This document shows positions 1 through 5,324 of a DNA stretch of 5,324 bases, piece by piece (the stretch's first letter is position 1; each line of letters opens with the position of its first letter). The stretch comes from Castellaniella defragrans_A (GTDB lineage: Bacteria > Pseudomonadota > Gammaproteobacteria > Burkholderiales > Burkholderiaceae_B). Where the stretch lies: NCBI RefSeq assembly GCF_040394755.1, contig NZ_JBEBRQ010000072.1. One strand, given 5' to 3'. Position numbers and translations under genes: made by a program. The notes under the pieces were generated by a model, which ran no database searches, was not told the origin of the DNA, and was given only the letters and a program-made list of their open reading frames with translations.

Positions 1-234
1 GGGTTCGAAAGCGCCGCGTCCCCCTGGGCGCCGGCCGCCTGCGAAAGTGGGAGGGTGCTGGTCTTTTTGTGAGGGTTGCCATGCTTGGATTTTCTGGAAC
101 AAGATTCGTCTAAAAATCCCCGCATGGCCCCAAGAATCCTCCATCCCTGGAACGCCTGCATGTGATTGTCCGGCGTTGATTGGTTTCTGGCGCTGATCCG
201 CCGAGTATGGCGTTGGGGATAATGCGCATGGAAA
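1..234. other. Upstream region with no confident gene; possible start of a divergent gene
   Basis: No plus-strand gene can be supported here. On the minus strand all three frames stay open from about position 125 to the left edge, which is common in GC-rich DNA. The best frame starts at ATG 125 (reading leftward) and gives MRGFLDESCSRKSKHG, continuing into a stretch with GC-rich third positions (TLPLSQAAGAQGDAALSN). A GGAGGA on the minus strand (142-137) lies 11 nt before that ATG, slightly far. A divergent regulator gene is common beside such operons, but only about 41 codons are visible and no domain can be recognised. A GATAAT hexamer at 218-223 is a 5/6 match to a sigma-70 -10 box for the plus strand, without a convincing -35 partner. 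Confidence 0.3.
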
Positions 235-235
235 T

Positions 236-264
236 CACGAATATGATAGTGAATCATATTCGTG
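236..264. promoter_or_regulatory. Perfect 12-bp inverted repeat, probable operator for the transporter operon
   Basis: CACGAATATGAT (236-247) and ATCATATTCGTG (253-264) are exact reverse complements separated by AGTGA. The element is AT-rich in a GC-rich background and lies about 100 nt before the binding-protein start. No T-tract follows on either strand, so a terminator is unlikely. The size and symmetry suit a dimeric repressor or activator; I cannot assign the regulator family. The arms contain -10-like hexamers on both strands: TATGAT (plus, 242-247) and TATCAT (minus, 248-243). The minus one has TTAACC 18 bp upstream as a possible -35, so the palindrome may overlap a divergent promoter pair. 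The symmetry is seen directly; the regulatory role is inferred. Confidence 0.7.
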
Positions 265-364
265 TAGGTTAATATGGCGCCTCGATTGTATTTTTATGCC
301 GTGACTGCGGCAATTTCGTGGCACGGATTGCTCGATCCGCAATATTCGATTGACGGGGACATTT
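265..364 (+). other. Leader between the palindrome and the first gene
   Basis: This is about 100 nt of AT-richer DNA with no recognised riboswitch or terminator. It ends in the ribosome-binding site of the binding-protein gene. An ATG at 274 opens an overlapping frame, but it has no good ribosome-binding site and its product looks like an out-of-frame translation of the signal-peptide region. ATTGC (327-331) and GCAAT (339-343) could form a short stem shortly before the ribosome-binding site, which is too small to interpret. Confidence 0.4.
355..359 (+). promoter_or_regulatory. Ribosome-binding site that decides the binding-protein start
   Basis: GGGGA lies 5 nt before ATG 365. It supports ATG 365 over the in-frame TTG at 350, which would add five residues (MTGTF) before the signal peptide and has no purine-rich site at a suitable distance. 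Confidence 0.6.
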
Positions 365-1534
365 ATGAGTTTCGCAAGAAAGATCAGGTTGACAGTCTGC
401 GCCGGCGCCTTGCTGGCCGTCCTGCCGCTGGCCGCTTCGGCGCAGATCAAAGTCGGCGTCACGGTCTCGTCGACCGGGCCCGCCGCCTCGCTGGGCATTC
501 CGGAACGCGATACGGTCGCCTTGCTGCCGACCGAGATCGGCGGGCAGACCGTGCAGTACATTGTCCTGGACGATGCGACCGACACCACCCAGGCGGTCAA
601 GAACATTCGCAAATTCACCGCCGATGACGGTGTGGATGTGGTGCTGGGGACCTCGGCGACGCCCGGGACGCTGGCCATGTCCGACGTTGCGGCCGAAACC
701 GGCACGCCCCTGATCAGCCTGGCCGCCAATGTCAAGCTGGTCGAGCCGGTCGACGGTCCCCGCAAGTGGGTTTTCAAGACCACGCAGAACGACGCGCTGA
801 TGGCGCATGCATTGGCCGATGCCATGGTCAAGCAGGGCGTCAAGACGCTCGGTTTCATCGGTTTCAGCGATGCCTACGGGGACGGCTGGTCCCAGGAAAT
901 GGCGATTGCGGCCAAGGCCAAGGGGATCCAGGTCCTTGGTGACGAGCGCTTCGCGCGTCCCGACACCAGCGTCACCGGCCAGATCCTCAAGCTGCTCTCG
1001 CTCAAGCCCGACGGCATCCTGATCGCCGCCTCGGGCACTCCTGTCGCCCTGCCGCAGCGCGAACTGGTCAATCGGGGCTACAAGGGCCTGATCTACCAGA
1101 CCCACGGCGCGGCCAACAGCGATGTGTTGCGCGTGTGCGGCAAGGATTGCGAAGGCATGATTCTGCCGGCCGGCCCGCTGCTGGTGGCCGGGCAGCTGCC
1201 AGACAGCCATCCGGTCAAGCAAAGCGCCCTGGTCTACACCAGGGCCTACGAGGGCAAATACGGCGAGGGGACCATCAACACCTTTGGCGGCCACATGTGG
1301 GATGCCGGCCAGATCATCCAGCACGCCATCCCCGAGGCACTCAAGACCGGCGCCAAGCCTGGCACGCCAGAGTTTCGCGCCGCCTTGCGCGATGCGATCG
1401 AGCAGACCCATGAGCTGCCCGCCTCGCAGGGGGTGTTCAACATGACGCCCACCGATCATTCGGGGCTGGACGAGCGCAGCCGCGTGATGGTCAAGGTCGT
1501 CGGTGGCAAATGGACTTACCAGCCTGACCTCTGA
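365..1534 (+). CDS. Periplasmic solute-binding protein of a HAAT-family ABC importer
   Basis: A 389-residue type I periplasmic binding protein (Leu/Ile/Val-binding or Peripla_BP_6 family) that captures the ligand for the permease encoded downstream. Residues 1-26 form a Sec signal peptide: basic start (RKIR), hydrophobic core, and a likely signal peptidase I site AASA|Q after residue 26. There is no lipobox, so it should be free in the periplasm. The mature chain begins IKVGVTVSSTGPAASLGIP, the typical first strand and ligand loop. A second pocket region runs GTSATPG (95-101) to SLAANV (118-123), and a domain-crossing segment holds DAYGDGW (169-175). Classical LivJ/LivK has an Ala-Ala-Thr in the second loop; here it is Ala-Ala-Asn (120-122). 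With the overall resemblance to binding proteins for aromatic acids, this makes a benzoate- or cinnamate-like ligand plausible, though unproven. C258 and C262 (CGKDC) could form a disulfide in the periplasm. It is the first gene of the operon, 30 nt before livH. Family is certain; substrate is not. Confidence 0.93.
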   Translation: MSFARKIRLTVCAGALLAVLPLAASAQIKVGVTVSSTGPAASLGIPERDTVALLPTEIGGQTVQYIVLDDATDTTQAVKNIRKFTADDGVDVVLGTSATPGTLAMSDVAAETGTPLISLAANVKLVEPVDGPRKWVFKTTQNDALMAHALADAMVKQGVKTLGFIGFSDAYGDGWSQEMAIAAKAKGIQVLGDERFARPDTSVTGQILKLLSLKPDGILIAASGTPVALPQRELVNRGYKGLIYQTHGAANSDVLRVCGKDCEGMILPAGPLLVAGQLPDSHPVKQSALVYTRAYEGKYGEGTINTFGGHMWDAGQIIQHAIPEALKTGAKPGTPEFRAALRDAIEQTHELPASQGVFNMTPTDHSGLDERSRVMVKVVGGKWTYQPDL

Positions 1535-1564
1535 GGCTGACAATCCCGGCAGCGCGAGCCCTGA

Positions 1565-2602
1565 ATGGACCTGACCATCATATTGATCCTGTTGCAGGAT
1601 GGCGTCATGAACGGCGCCATCTATGCCTTGCTCGGCCTGGCCCTGGTGCTGGTGTTCGTCGTGACCCGGGTGATTTTCATCCCGCAGGGCGAGTTCGTGA
1701 CCTTTGGCGCGCTCACCCTGGCATTCCTGTCCAACGGCAGGATTCCGGGCACGGTCCATCTGTTGCTGCTGCTGGGCGTGCTGGTCTTTGCCGTCGAGCT
1801 GGCGGCGGCCTGGCGCGGACGTCACTGGGGCGGCCTGGCCCGGACTGCTCTCTGGTCCCTGGCCTTGCCCGCCGCGCTCTACGGCCTGGCCCCGCTGATC
1901 GCCGCCGAGGGGACGTCCTTGTGGCTGCGCGTGCTGTTTTCGCTGGCGCTGGTCGTCCCCTTGGGGCCGATGATCTACCGCCTGGTCTATCAGCCGGTCG
2001 AGCAGGCCAGTGTACTGGTGCTGCTGATCGTTTCGATCGCCGTCCATTTCGCGTTCACGGGCCTGGGGCTGGTGTTTTTCGGCGCCGAGGGCTGGCGCAC
2101 GCCGCCCCTGGTCGACGGCAGCGTGCAGATTGGGCCGGTCGCCTGGACGGCCCAGACTTTTGCGGTGCTGGCGACTTGTTCGATCCTCATCGTCGGTCTG
2201 TGGCTGTTCTTTGGCCGCACCCTGTACGGTCGCGCCTTGCGCGCCACCGCGGTGAACCGGCGCGGCGCGCGCCTGGTGGGCATCAGCACCAGCATCGCCG
2301 GCAAGCTGACCTTCACGCTGGCGGCGGCGATCGGCGCGCTCTCGGGGATGCTGATCGCGGCCATCACCACGATCTATTACGACACCGGGTTCCTGATCGG
2401 CCTCAAAGGCTTTGTGGCGGCGATCTTCGGCGGTCTGGTCAGCTATCCGGTGGCGGCTTTCGGCGCCCTGTTCGTCGGTATTCTCGAGGCATTTTCCTCA
2501 TTCTGGGCCAGCCCCTTCAAGGAAGCCATCGTCTTCACCCTCATCATTCCCGTGCTGTTGTGGCGCTCTCTGGGCGCCGTCCATATCGAGGAGGAAGATT
2601 GA
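1565..2602 (+). CDS. LivH-type permease subunit
   Basis: A 345-residue inner-membrane protein and one half of the translocation pore, pairing with the LivM part of the next gene. The family signature starts immediately: DGVMNGAIYALLGLALVLVF (12-31), then RVIFIPQGEFVTFGA (35-49), the counterpart of the usual VINFAHGEF segment. Later come YRLVYQPVEQASVLVLLIVS (138-157) and the cytoplasmic coupling loop GRALRATAVNRRGARLVGIS (222-241), which should contact an ATPase subunit. FLIGLKGFVAAIFGGLVSYP (276-295) is the conserved late membrane segment. About ten hydrophobic stretches are visible. LivH proteins usually have about 290-310 residues; the excess lies mainly at about 62-130, where an additional hydrophobic pair flanks a charged loop (WRGRHWGG, 83-90). 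The C-terminus is acidic (EEED). The start at ATG 1565 has only a weak ribosome-binding site but gives the expected N-terminus; translation may be coupled to the preceding gene. Confidence 0.94.
   Translation: MDLTIILILLQDGVMNGAIYALLGLALVLVFVVTRVIFIPQGEFVTFGALTLAFLSNGRIPGTVHLLLLLGVLVFAVELAAAWRGRHWGGLARTALWSLALPAALYGLAPLIAAEGTSLWLRVLFSLALVVPLGPMIYRLVYQPVEQASVLVLLIVSIAVHFAFTGLGLVFFGAEGWRTPPLVDGSVQIGPVAWTAQTFAVLATCSILIVGLWLFFGRTLYGRALRATAVNRRGARLVGISTSIAGKLTFTLAAAIGALSGMLIAAITTIYYDTGFLIGLKGFVAAIFGGLVSYPVAAFGALFVGILEAFSSFWASPFKEAIVFTLIIPVLLWRSLGAVHIEEED
2589..2594 (+). promoter_or_regulatory. Consensus Shine-Dalgarno directing initiation at ATG 2602
   Basis: AGGAGG, inside a longer GAGGAGGAAG run at 2588-2597, lies in the last livH codons and 7 nt before an ATG at 2602. 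That ATG shares its A with the livH stop (TGATG). It is the strongest ribosome-binding site in the window, yet it serves a 13-codon frame and not the livM-livG start at 2651. Confidence 0.75.
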
Positions 2603-2643
2603 TGTCCTGTTGCGGCCGATCTTCATACTCAATCAGGCCCTAG
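2602..2643 (+). CDS. Thirteen-codon mini-ORF between livH and livM-livG, possible coupling leader
   Basis: The frame reads MSCCGRSSYSIRP and stops at TAG 2641-2643. It begins on the livH stop (TGATG) behind a consensus Shine-Dalgarno, so ribosomes finishing livH should be able to initiate here. Its stop is 7 nt before the livM-livG ATG at 2651, close enough for a terminating ribosome to reinitiate there. The peptide has no recognisable motif, so any function is more likely in coupling than in the product. An alternative is that a frameshift, natural or from sequencing, has separated an original livM start at 2602 from its body. The livM frame itself is open back to the livH stop but holds no ATG, GTG or TTG start upstream of 2651. 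Confidence 0.4.
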   Translation: MSCCGRSSYSIRP

Positions 2644-2650
2644 ACCAATC

Positions 2651-4471
2651 ATGCGCGCTCGCTCTCTACTTGTCTGCGTTCTCGTCCTCCTGGCTGTGTT
2701 TCCGCTGATCCCGGGCCTGCCGGTGTTCTGGATCACCCAGATGAACTATATCGGGCTCTACAGCCTGGTCGTGCTGGGCCTGGTGCTGCTGACCGGCGTG
2801 GGGGGGCTGACCTCTTTCGGACAATCGGCATTCGTGGGCCTGGGGGCCTACGCCACGGCCTGGCTTTCGGTCAAGGTCGGCGTATCGCCCTGGCTGGGCC
2901 TGGCGGCCGGTCTGCTGCTCACGGCCCTGGTGGCGTACGCGCTCGGCGTGATCACGCTGCGCCTGTCCGGGCATTTTCTGCCTTTGTGCACCTTGGCCTG
3001 GTGCCTGGCCCTTTATTATCTGTACGGCAATCTGGATTTCCTGGGGCGCTACGACGGGATCGCCGGCATTCCGGCGATCTCCGTGTTCGGCTGGTCGCTG
3101 GCGGCCGGCGAGCGCATGTATTACCTGATCTGGGCCCTGTTGCTGCTGGCGATGTGGGCGACCCACAATCTGCTGCATTCGCGCTCGGGCCGCGCCATCC
3201 GCTCTCTGCGCAGCGGTTCGATGGCCGAGTCGTTCGGCGTGAATCTGGCGCACTACAAAGTCGTCATATTCGTCTATGCGGCGCTGCTGGGGGGCCTCTC
3301 GGGGTGGCTGTATGCGCATATGCAGCGCGCCGTCAGCCCCAGCCCCTTCGGCCTGAGCTATGGGATCGAGTACCTGTTCATGGCGGTCATCGGCGGCATG
3401 GGCAGCGTCTGGGGCGCGGTCGTCGGGGCTTCGGCGGTGCTGATCGTCAAGGATCAATTGCAGAACGTGCTGCCCGGGCTGGTCGGGACTTCGGTGAATA
3501 TCGAACTGCTGGTGTTCGGCGTGCTGATGATCCTGGTGTTGCAGTATGCGCGCGATGGACTCTGGCCGGTGCTGGCGGGCGCCTGGAGGCGCCTGGGCGG
3601 GCGCGGCGAATCCCGGGCCGTGGCGTCCGGCGTGATCGAGGCCGCCCGGCCGCTGCCACGGCGCGAGCGGCCCGCGGCCGGTGAATCCGTCTTGCAGGTG
3701 TCGGGCATCCGCAAGGCTTTCGGCGGGCTGGTGGCGGTCAACGGGATCAGTTTCGAGTTGCGCGCCGGCGAGATCATGGGCCTGATCGGCCCCAATGGCG
3801 CAGGCAAGAGCACGACCTTCAATCTGATCAGCGGCGTTACGCCATTGTCGGGCGGCGAGGTGCGCTTCATGGGGCGCCGCATCGACGGCCTGTCGGCGCA
3901 CGAGATCGCCCGCATGGGCATCGCCCGCAGCTTCCAGCACGTGCAGATCATGCCCGACATGACGGTGCTGGAAAACGTGGCCCTGGGCGCGCACCTGCGC
4001 AGCCATGCGGGCGTGGTCGCCGCCGCCCTGCATGTCGAACGCGCCAGCGAGGCCTCGCTGCTGCGCGAGGCGGCTGAACAGCTGCGGCGGGTCGGGCTGG
4101 GCGAACATATGCACGAGCTGGCCGGCAATCTTCCCCTGGGCCGCCAGCGCATCCTCGAGATCGCCCGGGCGCTCGCCTGCGATCCGGTGCTGCTGATGCT
4201 CGATGAGCCGGCCGCGGGCCTGCGCTACAAGGAAAAGCAGGACCTCGCCGAGGTACTCGACCGCTTGCGCAGCGAGGGCATGAGTATGCTGCTGGTCGAA
4301 CACGATATGGATTTTGTCATGAACCTGACCGATCACCTGCTGGTGATGGATTTCGGCACGCCGCTGGCCGAGGGGCGGCCCGAGGATGTGCAGCGCAATC
4401 CGGCCGTGCTCGAGGCCTACCTGGGCGATTGGGATGATGACGAGCCGGTGGCGGCGGAGGCTGGCGCATGA
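2651..4471 (+). CDS. livMG: LivM-type permease fused to LivG-type ATPase
   Basis: A 606-residue fusion of a HAAT permease subunit and an ATP-binding subunit. Residues 1 to about 310 are LivM: about nine hydrophobic segments, MNYIGLYSLVVLGLVLLTGV (31-50), GGLTSFGQSAFVGLGAYA (51-68), and the coupling loop SGRAIRSLRSGSMAESFGVN (179-198). A polar, Arg- and Ala-rich linker at about 311-345 follows. Residues 346 to about 595 are LivG: Walker A GPNGAGKST (380-388), Q-loop Gln429 (SFQHV), the LivG-style C-loop LPLGRQ (494-499) in place of LSGGQ, Walker B LLMLDEP (514-520) with catalytic Glu519, and switch His551 (VEHD). All catalytic residues are present, so it should be active with LivF. The acidic tail DWDDDE (593-598) ends the protein. 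Separate LivM and LivG are the textbook arrangement; fused forms occur in many proteobacteria. The ATG at 2651 has no obvious ribosome-binding site (see the mini-ORF before it). The gene ends in a 4-nt overlap with livF. Confidence 0.95.
   Translation: MRARSLLVCVLVLLAVFPLIPGLPVFWITQMNYIGLYSLVVLGLVLLTGVGGLTSFGQSAFVGLGAYATAWLSVKVGVSPWLGLAAGLLLTALVAYALGVITLRLSGHFLPLCTLAWCLALYYLYGNLDFLGRYDGIAGIPAISVFGWSLAAGERMYYLIWALLLLAMWATHNLLHSRSGRAIRSLRSGSMAESFGVNLAHYKVVIFVYAALLGGLSGWLYAHMQRAVSPSPFGLSYGIEYLFMAVIGGMGSVWGAVVGASAVLIVKDQLQNVLPGLVGTSVNIELLVFGVLMILVLQYARDGLWPVLAGAWRRLGGRGESRAVASGVIEAARPLPRRERPAAGESVLQVSGIRKAFGGLVAVNGISFELRAGEIMGLIGPNGAGKSTTFNLISGVTPLSGGEVRFMGRRIDGLSAHEIARMGIARSFQHVQIMPDMTVLENVALGAHLRSHAGVVAAALHVERASEASLLREAAEQLRRVGLGEHMHELAGNLPLGRQRILEIARALACDPVLLMLDEPAAGLRYKEKQDLAEVLDRLRSEGMSMLLVEHDMDFVMNLTDHLLVMDFGTPLAEGRPEDVQRNPAVLEAYLGDWDDDEPVAAEAGA
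3056..3081 (+). repeat. Intragenic inverted repeat with hairpin potential in the LivM part
   Basis: GATCGCCGG (3058-3066) and CCGGCGATC (3071-3079) are exact reverse complements with a CATT loop. One G-U and one G-C pair extend the stem to 11 bp (3056-3081). It encodes the segment GIAGIPAIS of the permease. The repeated Gly/Ala-Ile codons partly explain the symmetry, so a function is not implied. Confidence 0.5.
4456..4460 (+). promoter_or_regulatory. Ribosome-binding site of livF
   Basis: GGAGG lies inside the end of livM-livG, 7 nt before ATG 4468. With the ATGA overlap it gives livF both independent and coupled initiation. Confidence 0.65.
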
Positions 4472-5253
4472 GTATTCCGACGGCTATTTCCTCCGCGCCG
4501 GAGGCGGTCGATGTGCTGGCGGTGCGCGGCCTGTCCGCGCATTACGGCAAAGTCGCCGCCCTGGGGGATCTGTCGATCCGTGTCGGCGCCGGCCAGATCG
4601 TCACTGTGATTGGCGGTAACGGCGCGGGCAAGTCCACCTTGCTCAATGCCGTCATGGGCGCGCTGCCGCTGGGCGGCCACAGCCGCGGCGCGGTGGATTT
4701 TCTCGGCAGCGCAGTACAGGACTGGGCCATCGAGCGCAAGGTCGCCCGCGGGATGTCGCTGGTGCCGGAGCGCCGGGAGCTGTTCGGCAGCATGTCGGTC
4801 GAGGACAATCTGCTGCTGGGCGGTTTCAGGCTCTACCAGGCCGGTGTGCGGGGCTGGCGCGAGACCCTGGACCAGGTCTTTGAATTGTTCCCCCGCCTGC
4901 GCGAGCGCGCGCGCCAGCAGGCGGGCACCTTGTCGGGCGGCGAGCGCCAGATGCTTGCCGTGGGCCGGGCGCTCATGGCGCAGCCGCGCCTGTTGATGCT
5001 CGATGAGCCCAGCCTGGGGCTGGCGCCGCGCATCGTCCGGGAAATTTTCCAGATCATCGCGCGCCTGCGCAGCACCGGGGTGTCGATCCTGCTGGTGGAG
5101 CAGAACGCCCGGGCGGCGCTGCGCGTGGCCGATTATGGCTATGTGCTCGAAACGGGCGAGCTGATCCTCGAGGGGCCGGCCAGCGAGCTGGCCGGCCATC
5201 CCCGGGTCATCGAGAGTTATCTGGGGCTGGGGCGGCAGGCGCAGGCGGATTAG
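4468..5253 (+). CDS. livF: LivF-type ATPase subunit
   Basis: A 261-residue cytoplasmic ATP-binding subunit that should pair with the LivG domain of the preceding protein to power import. Walker A is GGNGAGKST (49-57). The Q-loop region reads LVPERRELF (98-106), with Glu101 where most ABC proteins have Gln, as is usual in LivF (typical motif VPEGR). The C-loop LSGGER (155-160) is canonical. Walker B is LLMLDEP (175-181) with catalytic Glu180. The switch His is replaced by Gln212 in LVEQN, again a LivF family trait. The C-terminal part ETGELILEGPASELAGHP (228-245) matches the family. The length is slightly above the usual 235-240 because of an N-terminal extension of about 15 residues (SIPTAISSAPEAVD). 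It starts in an ATGA overlap with livM-livG behind a good ribosome-binding site and is the last gene of the operon. Confidence 0.95.
   Translation: MSIPTAISSAPEAVDVLAVRGLSAHYGKVAALGDLSIRVGAGQIVTVIGGNGAGKSTLLNAVMGALPLGGHSRGAVDFLGSAVQDWAIERKVARGMSLVPERRELFGSMSVEDNLLLGGFRLYQAGVRGWRETLDQVFELFPRLRERARQQAGTLSGGERQMLAVGRALMAQPRLLMLDEPSLGLAPRIVREIFQIIARLRSTGVSILLVEQNARAALRVADYGYVLETGELILEGPASELAGHPRVIESYLGLGRQAQAD
5174..5197. repeat. Perfect 11-bp inverted repeat near the livF 3' end
   Basis: GGCCGGCCAGC (5174-5184) and GCTGGCCGGCC (5187-5197) are exact reverse complements separated by GA. The realistic hairpin is a 10-bp stem with a CGAG loop. It lies in the livF codons for GPASELAGH and ends 10 nt before the stop of the minus-strand frame from the right edge. 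No T-tract follows on either strand, so it is not a standard intrinsic terminator. It could slow exonucleases on either transcript, or simply reflect Gly/Pro/Ala codons. Confidence 0.55.
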
Positions 5254-5324
5254 CCTGGGCGGCGCGCCGGTCGCGCCAGTGCAGCCATTCGCCGACGATG
5301 CCTCTGCGGAATGCCATGACGCAG
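5207..5324 (-). CDS. Partial minus-strand ORF, possible C-terminus of a LivM-like permease
   Basis: Reading leftward from the right edge, one frame gives VMAFRRGIVGEWLHWRDRR, then AAQ and a Pro/Ala-rich tail ending NSR, with TGA at 5209-5207. A hydrophobic residue run followed by an Arg-Gly-Ile-Val-Gly motif and a basic tail is how many HAAT LivM permeases end (compare PRGLVG). Third positions are strongly GC-biased up to about position 5256 and less so inside the livF overlap, as expected for a real gene extending into livF. If real, it converges on livF with a 47-nt tail-to-tail overlap. Only about 38 codons are visible, so the family call is tentative and a chance frame is possible. Confidence 0.38.
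   Translation of the reverse strand, partial: CVMAFRRGIVGEWLHWRDRRAAQANPPAPAAPAPDNSR
5261..5277. repeat. Short GC hairpin just after livF
   Basis: GGCGCG (5261-5266) and CGCGCC (5272-5277) are reverse complements around CCGGT, 7 nt after the livF stop. It is the only stem found between livF and the window end, and no T-tract follows on either strand. A factor-independent terminator is therefore not supported. Confidence 0.25.

Noticed and set aside
319..332. Sigma-54-like sequence TGGCACG followed by TTGCT
   Set aside because: Both half-motifs resemble the -24/-12 consensus, but the GG and GC elements are 2 bp too close (10 instead of 12), which normally abolishes sigma-54 recognition.
327..343. 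ATTGC / GCAAT inverted repeat before the binding-protein gene
   Set aside because: Five-base arms around a 7-nt loop are easily found by chance and there is no supporting context.
350..355. TTG 350 as the binding-protein start, also a TTGACG -35-like hexamer
   Set aside because: ATG 365 has the better-placed ribosome-binding site and gives a standard signal peptide; as a -35 box it would start transcription within the gene.
389..394. Perfect TTGACA -35 hexamer
   Set aside because: It lies inside the signal-peptide codons and no -10-like hexamer occurs at 16-18 bp downstream.
274..627. 117-codon frame starting at ATG 274
   Set aside because: It overlaps the binding-protein gene in another frame, lacks a good ribosome-binding site, and becomes Arg/Gly/Ala-rich as out-of-frame GC-rich DNA does.
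269..2047. 592-codon minus-strand frame opposite the binding-protein and livH genes
   Set aside because: It is Gln/His/Gly/Arg-rich with no recognisable domain and mirrors two well-supported genes; long antisense frames are expected in GC-rich coding DNA.
4132..4152. Apparently degenerate ABC signature LPLGRQ in the LivG domain
   Set aside because: LivG proteins typically carry LPYG or LSYG variants here, so this is within family variation and does not indicate a dead ATPase.
2666..4336. 556-codon minus-strand frame opposite livM-livG
   Set aside because: Same low-complexity Gln/His/Arg/Ala-rich composition opposite a clear transporter gene, so it is a shadow frame.
4417..5199. 260-codon minus-strand frame opposite livF
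   Set aside because: It has no recognisable domain and mirrors a complete ABC ATPase with all motifs in the plus frame.

Overview
The window carries one ABC-type uptake operon of the branched-chain amino acid / HAAT family on the plus strand. The order is periplasmic solute-binding protein (365-1534), LivH-type permease (1565-2602), a single polypeptide that fuses a LivM-type permease to a LivG-type ATPase (2651-4471), and a LivF-type ATPase (4468-5253). Together these supply all five functional parts of a HAAT importer in four genes. High GC with strongly GC-biased third codon positions, the fused LivM-LivG protein and the overall gene order suggest a betaproteobacterium of the Burkholderiales, perhaps Alcaligenaceae (Bordetella/Achromobacter type). 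That placement is an inference and was not tested by any search.

Region by region: positions 1-364 hold no confident gene. Their clear feature is a perfect 12+12 bp inverted repeat at 236-264, most likely an operator controlling the operon and possibly a divergent gene to the left. The binding protein starts at ATG 365 behind a good ribosome-binding site and has a typical Sec signal peptide. A 30-nt gap leads to livH. At the livH stop a consensus AGGAGG sits upstream of an ATG at 2602, but that ATG opens only a 13-codon reading frame. The livM-livG start at 2651, 7 nt after the mini-ORF stop, has no ribosome-binding site of its own, so its translation probably depends on coupling. livF overlaps the fusion gene by ATGA. 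After livF a minus-strand reading frame enters from the right edge and ends inside the livF 3' end. Its visible part resembles the C-terminal tail of a LivM-type permease, but only weakly.

How the genes work together: the binding protein captures a small carboxylated ligand in the periplasm and delivers it to the LivH/LivM membrane pair. The LivG domain and LivF form the ATPase pair that drives import. The substrate cannot be fixed from sequence alone. The pocket segment differs from classical Leu/Ile/Val-binding proteins and recalls the HAAT binding proteins that take aromatic acids, so the amino acid label should be treated as a family name.

I found no novel multi-gene system here, and no mobile element, CRISPR array or RNA gene. 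The items most worth a second look are the operator-like palindrome, the mini-ORF before livM-livG, the enlarged LivH, and the tail-to-tail overlap at the right end.
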